DNA from: Perca fluviatilis
Lineage: Eukaryota; Chordata; Actinopteri; Perciformes; Percidae
Length of the DNA: 64,000 bases
Direction: 5' to 3'
NCBI RefSeq assembly: GCF_010015445.1
Contig: NC_053127.1
Span: forward strand, 23,042,745-23,106,744
Each line of letters starts with the position of its first letter. The first letter of the stretch is position 1. Under the pieces are notes generated by a model. It ran no database searches and was not told the origin of the DNA. It worked only from the letters and a program-made list of their open reading frames with translations. Shown in pieces: positions 11,570 to 21,970 of the stretch. Made by a program: the position numbers and the translations under genes.

Positions 11570-12528
11570 GGTGTCCTTGTTTTAAAATACAGTACTTTCT
11601 GTGCTGCTGTTGCATTGTTTATATATATTTTTTAAATATGTTGGTTAACAGCTATAGCAAATCAAGGTTGATACAACATTGGATAGATTTCTACAATAAC
11701 AACCACTGCATTTGTTAACATGTTCTACTCCTAAAACTTTTACAGAAACAAAGAAAGAAAATGACGATGCAGCCAGCATTTCTTCTCCAAACCTAGGAAG
11801 CTGTAGACATTGATTTTCTGCAGACTTCACTCAGCACCAGTCATGGCAACAGTTTAAACTATTTAGAATCTGAAGTCACACTGGTGGCTTTAATGACAGT
11901 TCTGACTAAACAAAGCAGGGCAGGAGACAATGGCCAGTGCTCCCTGTCAGCTGGTGTGGCCACCAGCTAAGGGATTTCATAAGGCTACACCCAACACTGC
12001 ACTGCTCATCTGAGATAAGGGCTTAACCTGATATCACACACACACACACGCCGTGTTTAATTCCTGCCACCTGTCATTTCCTTTATTATTAAACTGCAAC
12101 AATTGTCTTCTCAGTTCACAGTGTTCAGCCATGTTGAGTCATGCCTGTCTGGCACAGTTACCACAGATAATTTATTATCAATGAAATGATAAAGCAGAGA
12201 GGGGAAGAAACTGGCAAGCCCTCTGTTATGCTGTTCAGAATGTGTGTTTTCCTGGATCTCCTTGTTCATGGCCTCACAGCCCAAGCCAAGCTGAACACAC
12301 ACACTCACTGAAATCCTGTAATCCATTATATTCTTGTTTTGTTTCTTAAAGGGGCCACACTGTCTAGTCCAACATCCAACTATGGGATGGATCCTGCAGT
12401 TGTTTGATTATTTTTTTTTGTTGTCTTTTTATCAGCTTTTGCACTTTGTACAGCAAAAGAAACCTATGACCTACATGGGCTGTATTGTATACTATGTATA
12501 TATTTATTCAGCTCTGTGCAAAAAATAA

Positions 12529-12536
12529 TGTAAATA
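12529..12536 (+). promoter_or_regulatory. Pumilio-type element TGTAAATA in the 3' UTR
   Basis: Exact UGUANAUA match about 70 bases before the poly(A) signal, in an AU-rich stretch. Confidence 0.35.
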
Positions 12537-12601
12537 CTTTTTAAATCTTTTTTTATACAGGCATTTGTAATTGTCTTTGACTACCGTATATTTATTCCAA
12601 A

Positions 12602-12607
12602 AATAAA
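12602..12607 (+). terminator. adamts15: polyadenylation signal AATAAA
   Basis: A canonical hexamer downstream of the adamts15 stop, in the context CCAAAAATAAAGCC. Cleavage is expected 10-30 bases later, near 12620-12635. It is the best-placed hexamer for the full-length 3' UTR. Confidence 0.7.
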
Positions 12608-12630
12608 GCCATTTATGTACAGTTATAACT

Positions 12631-13172
12631 AATACTGCATTTTTCTTCCAGTTCTGCAATAATTTAATATCAGTATCAAAGCTGCTCACAAACCTTGTTG
12701 CAAATTCAATTAATTCCAATGCCACAATTAGTAGATCAACTTGTAGGGGTGAGGTAAATCCATACAAAGTTAGACCTGTTAACTCGCACCTTAGACTTAT
12801 AGCAAGCCGTCCTGACAGTCCTGACTTTTGAGGACGGCAAGCCGGAGAGTCCTAAATGGAAGGCACATCGTAGCACACTAGCACCATTCCCTTTTATTTA
12901 ACCTCCTCTGTTGGAGCTTAACCTTCTCCACTAAAGATCAGTTGTTTACACACAGTTATGAGACAGGAGTCTATGGTACAAATATGCCTTTTAAATGAAC
13001 TGCATGTCCTTTTAGCGACCAAGCTAAGCTAACAAGCTTGCTATCTGATTAAGCTCATTAGCTCAAACAGCTATATCTTCCTCTTCATTGAATAAACCAA
13101 ATGCCAGGGGGAGTAAAAAGCACAGTACAAGAAAATAGAGAAGCTCAGAGAGCTAATGTGACTATCTAGTGC
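12631..13172. other. intergenic, nothing recognised
   Basis: Lies between the adamts15 poly(A) signal and the hAT element at 13181. No ORF, RNA or repeat structure could be supported. Confidence 0.6.
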
Positions 13173-13180
13173 TAGCCCAG

Positions 13181-13380
13181 TAGGGCTGAACGATTTTTGA
13201 AAATAATCTAATTGCGATTTTTCCCCCAAATATTGCGATTGCGATTCGATATTCGATTATTTTTATTAAGACAAACAATAAATCATTGTATAGTATGAAC
13301 AACACACAATTACACACTAGACAGTTAAATAAGTAAAAACACATACATACATACATATACATATACATATATATATATAC

Positions 13381-13412
<32 letters not shown>

Positions 13413-14083
13413 ATACATATATATATACACACACACACACACAAACACACACACATTTTTTTACAGTGCACAGAGAGGAGCTGCCTCCAGCCCCTCCCCC
13501 TCGTGAAGTTGCGTGCCGATACCGTCAACACTGCACTTGCTCAGAGAGGCTATCGTTACGTTAGTTGCTGTGGTCTTGCCGTGGGATTAACTGTACTAAT
13601 AAAACCGTTGAAACACCGCGGCCACGCTGCTGTGAAAGCTCCTCAAACCGTCATTTATCAGTCTGATTGTTACCCCTCTCAGTGGCAGCTCCTCCACCCA
13701 TATCTTTATATCTTTATAACGGAGCTAACCGCTAACCGGAGCTAACCGCTAATCAGAGCTAGCTCGTTGCCAACCGAGCCTTCAGTTCTGCGTGCCTGTA
13801 TCCATTAACTGCATGTATGGACTCGAGCCCAAACAAAACCCTTCATTTTATTAAAATGGCTGTAAAAGTTTTAAACTTCAACTCAGAATTGTTTGAATGA
13901 CAGAGATCAGCTCAAGGTACAGTGTAGCGTTAGCGTGCTAAGTTGATGCTTTCTCTGCGTAGTGCAGACTGATTTGCTCTTGCGAGTCATCAAATCGAGA
14001 CCAAATCGCAGCCTTTGCGATTAGGAAATCGCGTTTTAACATATCGCGATATTATCGCAAATGCAATTAATCGTTCAGCCCTA
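13181..14083. mobile_element. non-autonomous hAT transposon with intact ends
   Basis: A perfect 8-bp duplication TAGCCCAG flanks the element (13173-13180 and 14084-14091). The ends are inverted: TAGGGCTGAACGATTTTTG on the left and AATCGTTCAGCCCTA on the right, followed by subterminal ATTGCGAT-type motifs on both sides. An 8-bp TSD and TAGGG ends indicate hAT. There is no transposase. The 903-bp interior contains a TA/CATA/CA compound microsatellite. Confidence 0.9.
13340..13455. repeat. compound (CATA)n/(TA)n/(CA)n microsatellite inside the hAT element
   Basis: A mixed run of ACATAC, TATATA and ACACAC units. The apparent minus-strand ORFs here are artefacts of the simple repeat. Confidence 0.9.
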
Positions 14084-14091
14084 TAGCCCAG

Positions 14092-15354
14092 CTAGCTAAT
14101 GTGTTCAAAGTCACAACGTCAAGCTTCCAGAATCAAACATATCAAACACATCTTTAAAACCTAAAGAAAGTCCAGTTGACCTTGAGTTAGCAATTCTAGA
14201 TAATATCAACCTTCATATGACTGCTGAGGGACATGTATCAGTCTTTTTCACTTTGAAATTGTGCATCTAAAGACTTCAAGAATGTCTGAGCCACATTTGT
14301 CCTTAAGCTACTCTAGAAAGTTGAGGGAATGCTAAATGCACTAAAAGCCTTTCTTCACTTGAAGTAATGCATAGTTTTTGCCAAAAATGTATAATACTGC
14401 CAGAGGGAGAAAAATGAACTCATGCTGAGTAAACTTATAGCAAGGGTCAGCATTAAAATTAAACAGATGAAAGAGAGGAAGCAGAGTAAGTGTGGACTAT
14501 AAAACATGTGCCAGAACATATGCCCAAGCTCTCCGTTTCCTCTCTGTGAAATATCCAAATTAATTACCAGTTCTCACATGTGCAGCCACAGTAAGTGCAT
14601 AGGTGAGATGGGTGGTCAGCATGCCTTAGCAGTTCCACGTAGCCTATAAACTCTACTTTGCCGTGCATTTGTTTCACGGTCAACATTTCAGACATGCAAC
14701 TACAGATATTTTCCACCGGTTGACGTGGACTCATTCTACCCTGTCTATGTCTGTGACTAGTCCAAAAATGCAGCTGTGTGTGAGAAAGTGGAAATTTTGA
14801 ATTATGCGATTCTGGCATGATGATGCATGTCTGAGGATTTTGAGAAAAAAGGTCAGAGTCTAGCATGGGAGGTCTTGTGTCAGACATTTTTTTTTTTACT
14901 TTTTGAGAAGGAAGGGATTTGTCAAAAAGCTGCATAGGATGACCTACATAAGAGCAGATAGAGGAAAACCTGGAGAGGAGCCAATGGAAATATTGATTTG
15001 TTCCCCTAGTTGCCTCTTGCCTGAGTTTATATTCATATCTAGTTGTAGGTTCGATGGCTTTAATTGAGCCAGATTTCTTATCAAAAAGAATGTTTGGCTT
15101 CACCAGCTCTCTCAAGTGAAGCTTTTGATTAGGAAAAATAAATTTCATACACTGGGAGCCCTATGTTATATTTGAATTTAATACCAAGGATTAATGGTCT
15201 CTAAAACAGTGTGCAGTTTATGTAGTACACATTTCCATTAGAGTGATGCTAACTGTTATAGGACAGAACATTAGCAACATGAATTATCCAATGTAGGAAG
15301 AGGAGGGAAGGATAATGGACCTAGATTCCTTCAGTCCTTTCAAAAATGATTCTA
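14092..15354. other. intergenic stretch with one unexplained minus-strand ORF
   Basis: The only notable item is an open frame of 194 codons on the minus strand at 14564-15148. I do not recognise its product. It has no obvious signal peptide, membrane segment or repeated motif. It ends CTYCGCTCENW, which contains a short CxxC-x-C cluster. No splice context or promoter points to a real gene. It may be chance or a degraded mobile-element fragment. Confidence 0.3.
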
Positions 15355-15475
15355 CAAAATTACAATTTGGGTATTTTTATGTAGTTTTGGTCATAATTTC
15401 TATCAGTAGCATTGTGCTCAACAAGTTAACTGCTGATATTTAGGAACATGGCGACATTGCTTAAAATGTCTGAAA
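15355..15475 (+). repeat. interspersed repeat, second copy of the 4395-4555 family
   Basis: Shares ordered blocks with 4395-4555 (GTAGTTTTGG, CTCAACAAGTTAA, GCTGA, then GGAACA and GACAT). Diverged, non-coding, same orientation. Confidence 0.55.
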
Positions 15476-15774
15476 AAAAGTTTCGAAAAACTTACTTTAA
15501 AAGAAGAAAACAAAAGGTGAACAGTAAAATTCCTGACCATACTGCCCTTTGTAAACATCCATCTTTGCCACCTTGCCACCTCTACAGGTAAACAGTAAAG
15601 GTGGTACACATTGTCCAAAATGCAATCTTGGAACCCATCAGCTATCAGCTAATTTTGCTTTTTATTTTATCTGCATTCATACACAGATATCTGTTAAGAG
15701 ACGATTTGCTAATCACACCGGAAAGTACGTATTTCTGTGGGTCCACAGTAATACAGGACCAAAACATTTTTTTT

Positions 15775-15951
15775 CCAAGGATGGCAAAGGCACGTCCTGC
15801 CCTACTCTGCCTCTGACTGGCTTACTCTGGTATTCTTACCCTAACCAATCTCACTCCTCATGCCTAAACCTAACCAATCCAACCAACAAAGGCAACAAGT
15901 ACTAGCCAATCAGAGGCAGAGTAGGGCAGGTCATGCCTTCGCTATCCTAGG
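15775..15951. mobile_element. foldback MITE with 47-nt inverted arms
   Basis: Arms 15775-15821 and 15905-15951 are inverted copies with about seven mismatches, centred on CTGCCCTACTCTGCCTCTGA. A spacer of about 80 bp contains CCTAACC-type motifs. No clear target duplication and no ORF. Confidence 0.65.
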
Positions 15952-17111
15952 AAATACAAATTTGCCTACAGGACACGCCCTCGGAACGGTTTTATTTGGG
16001 TTACGTTAATAAGCACCAAAAGTATGTTGTTAGGTTTAGAAAAAGATAATGATTTGGGTTTAAATAATAGTATGTATAATTTATTAATTAATTAAATAAT
16101 CATCTCAGGAGCCTGTCTTGTAGGGAAGTGGGCATGACTTGTAACCAGAGGGACTGCAGTTCCTTTCTCAAAATATTGGCTGTTGCCCCTAAATCTTCGT
16201 CGGGCCGATAGGCCGAGATTGTTTTATTGCCCAATCTAATTTTATTTTATTGATGTCGCAGTGTTCCAAGATCTCAGTAATTTCTTTGGTGAGTACAGTG
16301 TTATCATAACCAGCCAAAACTACCACATTCTTTTTTTTTTTTTTAAATATACCGGCATTATCCTTCATCCTTAGGCTACACACTAAACCACTAACCTGCT
16401 TCTACGTAAAGAACTACCATTCTCTACCATTGAATGAAGTAGAAAGTAGAAACAAACTATTTTATTTCTGAAAAATAATAAATCTTGCTTCACTCACCAC
16501 TGCTGCAAAAGCTTAATATTGCTGGGTCAGCCAGCAGTGCATCATTGCATTTCCTGTTTAAAAAAAATAAAGAAAATACCCATAACTCCACATTCTTTTG
16601 CTCCCTTTAATAGTTCCCCTACCAAGCAAAGGCTTACCCTTAATTGGTAAAACCATTATAAACTGGTGCAGAACTGAGAGTTTCTGTAAGTAATTAGGGT
16701 GAGGAACCCAGTGACAAATTTTCTATGTGGCGTCTTCTGTCTGATCAGCAGCAGATTTTTGTTTTTGCAGCTATTTGCTGAGTCAGATGGACTGTACACC
16801 ACAGACCATTTAAAGATATCCACTCTCAAAGAAGTGCTCTGTACATAGTCCATGTGATTCTGAATGGGTACTACATAGAAAGGCCCAATGAGCAGCCTTA
16901 TTAATGTGTATCTCTGAGGAGGTCTGCTGACTGCAGCAGGAACAGGATCTGTCTGCAAACAATAGTGATGACAGATCCGCAGCTGACCTCTGCTCATGAA
17001 AAACTATTCTAACGATTCAGCTTAGTGTGGCTGAGTTAAACTGCATGCCACTCTTTTTGACACATTTTTGTTTATTGTGTGGATGTGGTTTTGTCTGCCA
17101 ACAAACATCAA
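15952..17111. other. intergenic, no gene supported
   Basis: AT-rich sequence. A 64-codon minus-strand ORF at 16189-16383 begins in a poly-Lys stretch and has no recognised similarity. A GGTTAGGTTTAG-like phrase near 16030 suggests old repeat debris. Confidence 0.5.
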
Positions 17112-17119
17112 GTTAAAAG

Positions 17120-17896
17120 TAGTGCTGTCAAATGATTAAAATATTGAATCACAATTAATCGCATTAATGTCATAGTTAACTCGCAATTAATCAAAACATT
17201 TTATGTATTCTAAATGTCCCTTGATTTCTTTTTGTCCCATTATTTTTTTCTCATTTTAATGCTCTTATCAACATGGAAAAGTGGATTGGCTTGTTTTGTG
17301 CTTTTGTCGCCTGGCTTTGACGAGGGGGTGGAGAATTTGCATCAGCTGTGTGCTTGGCCATCAAGTGGTATTTCAGACTGGACGTGCTGCGATGATAGCT
17401 CAGTTCACAACGACAAAACACACAGATCACTTTGGTCTTGTCAATGGAACCATTTGGCAAATTTTTAAAAGTAAACTTTCCATTCAGAATCTTATTGGCA
17501 TCCATTTCGGCGTCTACGTTAGCCTACTACTCTTTGGCCGGCTTGCAAGTGTGTGCGGCGTGCCTGTGTAACAGTGATATTTTGAATACATTGAATGGAA
17601 ATACATCCATAGATTAAAAGATACTTAAAGATGTGCATAAAAGTATAAGTTAAAAATGCTAAGTTAAAATGCTGTAATTATTTGCACTGCTTGGTTAAAA
17701 AGATGTTTTGTTTCCAGTCTAGCTAGATCCGGTGTGGTGTTGTAGTTTTTCTAACGTTACTAGTTGTTGCAACAGCATGTGAAAAAAACTACAAAGTTTG
17801 CTAGGCCAAAAATAATGTTAATCTCGCGATAAAACAATTTACGCCATTAAAATGGGTTTGCATTAATGCCGTTAACGCGTTTAACTGACAGCACTA
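17120..17896. mobile_element. hAT transposon remnant with BED zinc-finger fragment
   Basis: A perfect 8-bp duplication GTTAAAAG lies at 17112-17119 and 17897-17904. The ends are TAGTGCTGTCAAATG and GACAGCACTA, inverted to each other. The subterminal regions repeat AATTAATCGCATTAATG-like motifs at both ends. The interior keeps a piece of transposase N-terminus on the minus strand, so this is an internally deleted derivative of a coding hAT. Confidence 0.92.
17251..17505 (-). pseudogene. hAT transposase N-terminal fragment (BED zinc finger)
   Basis: An open frame of 84 codons encodes KVICVFCRCELSYHRSTSS followed by LKYHLMAKH. This is the CxxC...HxxxxH pattern of a BED zinc finger, the DNA-binding domain at the start of many hAT transposases. 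The catalytic DDE and dimerisation regions are absent. It lies wholly inside the element at 17120-17896, so it is a transposon fragment and not a host ZBED gene. Confidence 0.8.
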
Positions 17897-17904
17897 GTTA
17901 AAAG

Positions 17905-19521
17905 CAATTATCTGAGCACAACAGCATTGAGTCCTCCTCTGAGTATCTACCAAAAATTAAACTTAGACTTTCATGTCTGTACACTAAATACGAAGCTACC
18001 GTAACAGTCACGGCAATTTACAGTTTTTACACTTCCATTTTTGTACGATCAAACGAACAAGATGTAATGTGTTAATAAGTGAGCTATAGAGGTGCTGGAT
18101 TTAGTAACCTTTGGACAGAGCCACGCTAGCTGTTTCCCCGTTTCCAGTATTTGTGATAAACTAAGTTCGCTGGCTGCTGCCAGTAGCTCCAGATTTAGCA
18201 TAAAGACAAAAGTGGTATCACTCTTCCCATTCAATTCTTTGCCAGAGTAAGATGGGAAAGATCATTTGTTTTTCCATATATAATAATTAATGTTGTAATT
18301 TGGGATCTATTTGTTTGATTCTGTTTTAGTTTCATGTAAACATACACTAGTCATGTAGAAACTTTGCAGGAAAGCTTTCTGATACATCTGTTGATACAGA
18401 ACTAGCAACAGATCTGCCTTACATTCAACAGTGATGGTTGGGTCACCCACTGTAACACTCACCTTTGACATTGCTTGAGAGTAAACGTGTATAAGAACAA
18501 ATGTGTCAGAGATAGTAACACAAATCCCCAAATCTGCTCTACTTTTCCTCTACATTCGTCTGCATTGTGTATTCTAAAAGTTATGTTCAAAAGGTGATAA
18601 TCTTTGGACCCAATCTGAATGTCTGGTTTATAATAAGTTCTTGAAGAAAAAAAAAAATCATAAGAAAGGACAGAAAACAGTCAGCTGCAGGGAGTATTTT
18701 GGAGATCAGCAGAGATAAACCTCAGACTTCAGTGTGAGCTTGTTTGTGTGGCATGTCAGTGTGAGGATAGGGTGCCTCATGACATTCCTTTGGCCAGAGC
18801 TTAATATTTTTTAAATCTCAGAGCATTTAAGACAAGTAATGACCACCTTCTGAACTCAAGCTTTTAGTGTCTGAATGCAAAGCTTTGATAGCAGGTTAGA
18901 CAATGCAGACATTTTAGCTTTTATTCATGATGTTCATGAGATTAAGCCAGTGCGAGTACAGACACCAGACACTACAGAAAACAACCTTTTTACCTGTTTG
19001 CAATGGGAATGAATGGACCTATTCCCTTAGATGTTGACTCTGGCATTATAAAGAAAGAGCTGCTGCATTTTACATAATCTACAGCAGTATCAACACAGAG
19101 TCAACAATGGCACCATCTCTAGTTTCAGCTACAGGAGAGATTTAGACTTAAGATGTGTGCTTTCTTGAGTGTGTTAAGTGACAACAGCAAGCATTTATAT
19201 TTAATGTATGAGAAACCAAACAAGCGTTAAAGATGACAAACTGTGTTTCTTTCAGTTGAAAGGCTAGTGGTATGATCTCAGTTCCTGTGCAGTCTCACCT
19301 TCCACATAATCATCTTAATCACTGACATTCTGTTATATAAGAGAGAGCTTTTATAACGCTACTAGACACCTTCATCAGGTTTCAGTTGAGAGGAGGCCCA
19401 ATAAACATTATCCTCAGTTTTCAACCATGAGGTTACATTATATTGGAAGACACAGAAAATGCTGTTTTTTGTTGCCTTTGTCAGCCTGCTGAGACAGTTG
19501 GAAACCTCTGACTGACCTCCA
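17905..19521. other. intergenic, nothing recognised
   Basis: About 1.6 kb without a supportable ORF, RNA gene or repeat structure. Confidence 0.5.
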
Positions 19522-20823
19522 GAGGCCCGTTCCAGAAAGCAGGTTTAGTGAAAACTCTGAGTTGGTTAACCCTGAGATGAGGGAAACTCTGGGTTTTCCG
19601 TTCCAGAAAGAGAGGTAACTTAACCTCGGAGTCAGTTACTATGGTAACTGAGTCTGTGAACCTAACCTGGTCGGGAGCAGGTTTTCTTCAAGAAACCTCG
19701 AGTTTCTCTCAGTCTCCTCCCACTGAGAGGGAGGAGAAACTCATTTCCTCATTCATTCATTCAGTCTGTATCAGGCGCATTTTAATGCAGTTTTATCTGC
19801 ATGAATAAAAAAACGTATTGGTTTATATTTGGCAGATTATAAAACGTTTTTTTCTCAAACATGTCACGTCCTTTTGTCGACGATCCCATTGATGAAAAAG
19901 CTGTATTAATTCACACAGAGTTTACGTCGGTATTGAGTCCCGACTATAGATGTATTTTCATTTCCACATTACCGATTTGAGAGGTATTTTTTATCACAGT
20001 CCATTAGATATGTAGATACCTTATCCGTCCTCATATCACTAACATCAACCATCGTGGACAGGCTTTAACATCCCAGCAGATTCTTTGTATCGCATTACGT
20101 TTTTTGCAAACAGCAGTTTTCTTAACAACAGTGTAGCGGATCATACTGTAGGCTAATAGTAGGCTAAGCCACTGTATGCAGAGCAATCAGAAAAGTGTGA
20201 CTCGCTCTGAAACGTTTTTAAACTTTTTGTAGTGTTCCCTGGACAGTAGAGCCATTAAAAAGAAATACATCATTATACATTATAGTTCTGTTAATGATCA
20301 TGGTGCTGCAGCCTCAGAATGGGATTAGTATAGTTTACTTTTTCGCCCGCAGGATTGCACCTAAATGAAATTATAGGTGTAGGCCTAATACAATTCCAGT
20401 TTTCACCAGTAATATTATAAGTTAACTGTGATTAAATATGAAATTAATACACTGTGAATGTGTAGCTACGCATTACTTCGAGCAGCAATTTTCTCCCACA
20501 CCAATTCTCTCTCTTTTGCAGCAGCAGCTGTCTTGCTTTTTTAACGAAACACATGTTCAAACTCGCTGTTTGTGCGCATGAGTATTTCCGCCGACCCGTT
20601 TGTTTGTGGTTGTTACCATGGTGAATCGTAGTATCATGGCTCCATTCATACTGCCTTTTGTGCACGCGCGTAACCCTGAGTGAACGTACTCCGAGTTGAT
20701 TGAACCAACTCATATCAGCTGTTCTGGAACCGAAAACTCAGAGTTTCCCATCTCAGGGTAAATCAACTCAGACATCAGGGTTAGACTCAGAGTTTGTTAA
20801 ACCTCCTACCTGGAACGGACCCC
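19522..20823. mobile_element. PIF/Harbinger-type element, internally decayed
   Basis: The ends are inverted: GAGGCCCGTTCCAGAAAGCA on the left and GGTAGGAGG-type complement ending TGGAACGGACCCC on the right. Both sides have subterminal ACTCTGAGTT and CTGAGATG motifs. The 1.3-kb interior has a decayed HARBI1-like transposase fragment at 19861-20150. I could not resolve the expected 3-bp duplication. Confidence 0.8.
19861..20150 (+). pseudogene. Harbinger transposase N-terminal remnant
   Basis: Read across frames, the stretch gives MSRPFVDDPIDEKAVLIHTE, then HYRFERYFLSQSI, then HITNINHRGQALTSQQILC and IALRFFANSSF. This order matches the helical N-terminal part of HARBI1/PIF-type transposases, including the typical LCIALRFFA motif. 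At least two frame changes and a stop (TGA at 19978) break it, and the DDE catalytic part is missing. Confidence 0.75.
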
Positions 20824-21122
20824 AGTAAGGCTGAAGCTAAAGGAATGCATACTGGTTTCCGAATACAGGTGGGTTTATTGTCTCATGGTAGAGAATTAAG
20901 GGTGGGAAGAAATTAATTAGGAATAAGTACTGCCGTCTTTGCACTCACAACAATTCTTTAGTTGCAGGTTCAGCAAGAAGCCAGACTGTCGACTTGGAGG
21001 GTGTAAGAAGCCAAAAATTCCTTTACCTCTCCTGAAAAAAAAATGTCTCTATTAGGTTATTATTATTAGAAACAATTGGACACTCTTAATGTGCTTCTTT
21101 TTAAATAGAAATATATTTTATC
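20824..21122. other. intergenic, nothing recognised
   Basis: Short gap between two transposons, with AT-rich sequence. Confidence 0.5.
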
Positions 21123-21131
21123 TTGTTTTAG

Positions 21132-21377
21132 AAAAGTGTTTCCTAACATTTTCTTTTTTTAAACAAAGCAATGGCTGACCCTTGCCAGTAGTTGCATAAT
21201 GTATGTTAAATATAAATGTCAAAAAATTCATTTTTAGAGGCCCGGAGAGGTTTAAAAATCCAGTTATTCACCAGAAAAGGTGCATAGATTATAGGAAAAA
21301 AAACATGTTATGTTTTCTCGGGTTCCTGCCCTGTTAATCATCTCATGGGTCGCAACCCCACCCCAGGTTGGTAACCA
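21132..21377. mobile_element. short hAT-like MITE
   Basis: A direct duplication TTGTTTTAG (21123-21131 and 21378-21386) flanks a 246-bp element. The right end, read inverted, is ATGGTTACCAACCTGGGG, close to the CAGTGGTTCCCAACC end of many hAT families. The left end AAAAGTGTTTCCTAAC is a decayed copy. It belongs to the same terminal type as 42719-42895. Confidence 0.75.
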
Positions 21378-21677
21378 TTGTTTTAGAGTGAAGCCCTTCT
21401 GTTTTCTGATCCTCTCCAATTTGTCAGTGTTTAAATTTACGCTGCAACTCCCATCATCAGTTCTCCATATAAACTTTCTGTTTGCTGTTCACAAAGTGTC
21501 CCTAGCAATTCCATCACTGCAAAATGTTTACAACTTAAACTCTGAAACATGACCATTTATGGTTTCGGTCACTGTATTTTTGTTACAATTGAAGTAGTCT
21601 TCATGGAGGGTCTGGCTACTCCACAGAGCATTCCGGGATGGGAGGAAAACGTGCTCTGGTTTAATGGCATTTCTTTA

Positions 21678-21970
21678 AAGTGCTCATATTATGCTTTTTG
21701 GCTTTTTCCTTTATTGTGTTATTCATCTTTTTTGTCCATGTTATAGGTTTACTAAGTGAAAAGCCCAAAGTCCACCCCAAAATGACTTACCATCTCCAAC
21801 AGAAAACACTGTTCACAAACTACTCCAAACAGCTCTATTGTAGCCCATCCTTTACTTCCGTGATGCAACGTAATGCTCGCCTAGCTGCTAGTGTGGCACG
21901 CCCTCATACTCTGCTTCTGACTGGCTTGTAGTGCTTACCTAGGAACTGTGCATGTGCAACTCCCACCAAA
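21678..21970 (+). mobile_element. TA-flanked MITE, 3'-truncated copy (family also at 37651 and 61816)
   Basis: Begins at TA 21676-21677, then AAGTGCTCATATTATGC. It tracks the 37651 copy through CCCAAAGTCCACCCCAAA and AGAAAACACTGTTC to about 21970, where the similarity ends. The right inverted terminus is absent. Confidence 0.8.

Larger units (their letters stand above)
10874..12625 (+). other. adamts15: adamts15 3' untranslated region
   Basis: About 1.75 kb of AT-rich sequence from the stop codon to just past the polyadenylation signal at 12602. It contains two Pumilio-type sites (TGTACATA 11562-11569, TGTAAATA 12529-12536) and several ATTTA pentamers. The extent is inferred from the signal, not from transcripts. 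Confidence 0.7.

Noticed and set aside
13162..13531. Minus-strand ORFs rich in Tyr, Ile, Cys and Val
   Set aside because: Translations of the compound CATA/TA/CA microsatellite.
16189..16383. 64-codon minus-strand ORF with a poly-Lys start
   Set aside because: The poly-Lys comes from a T run; the remainder has no recognised similarity.
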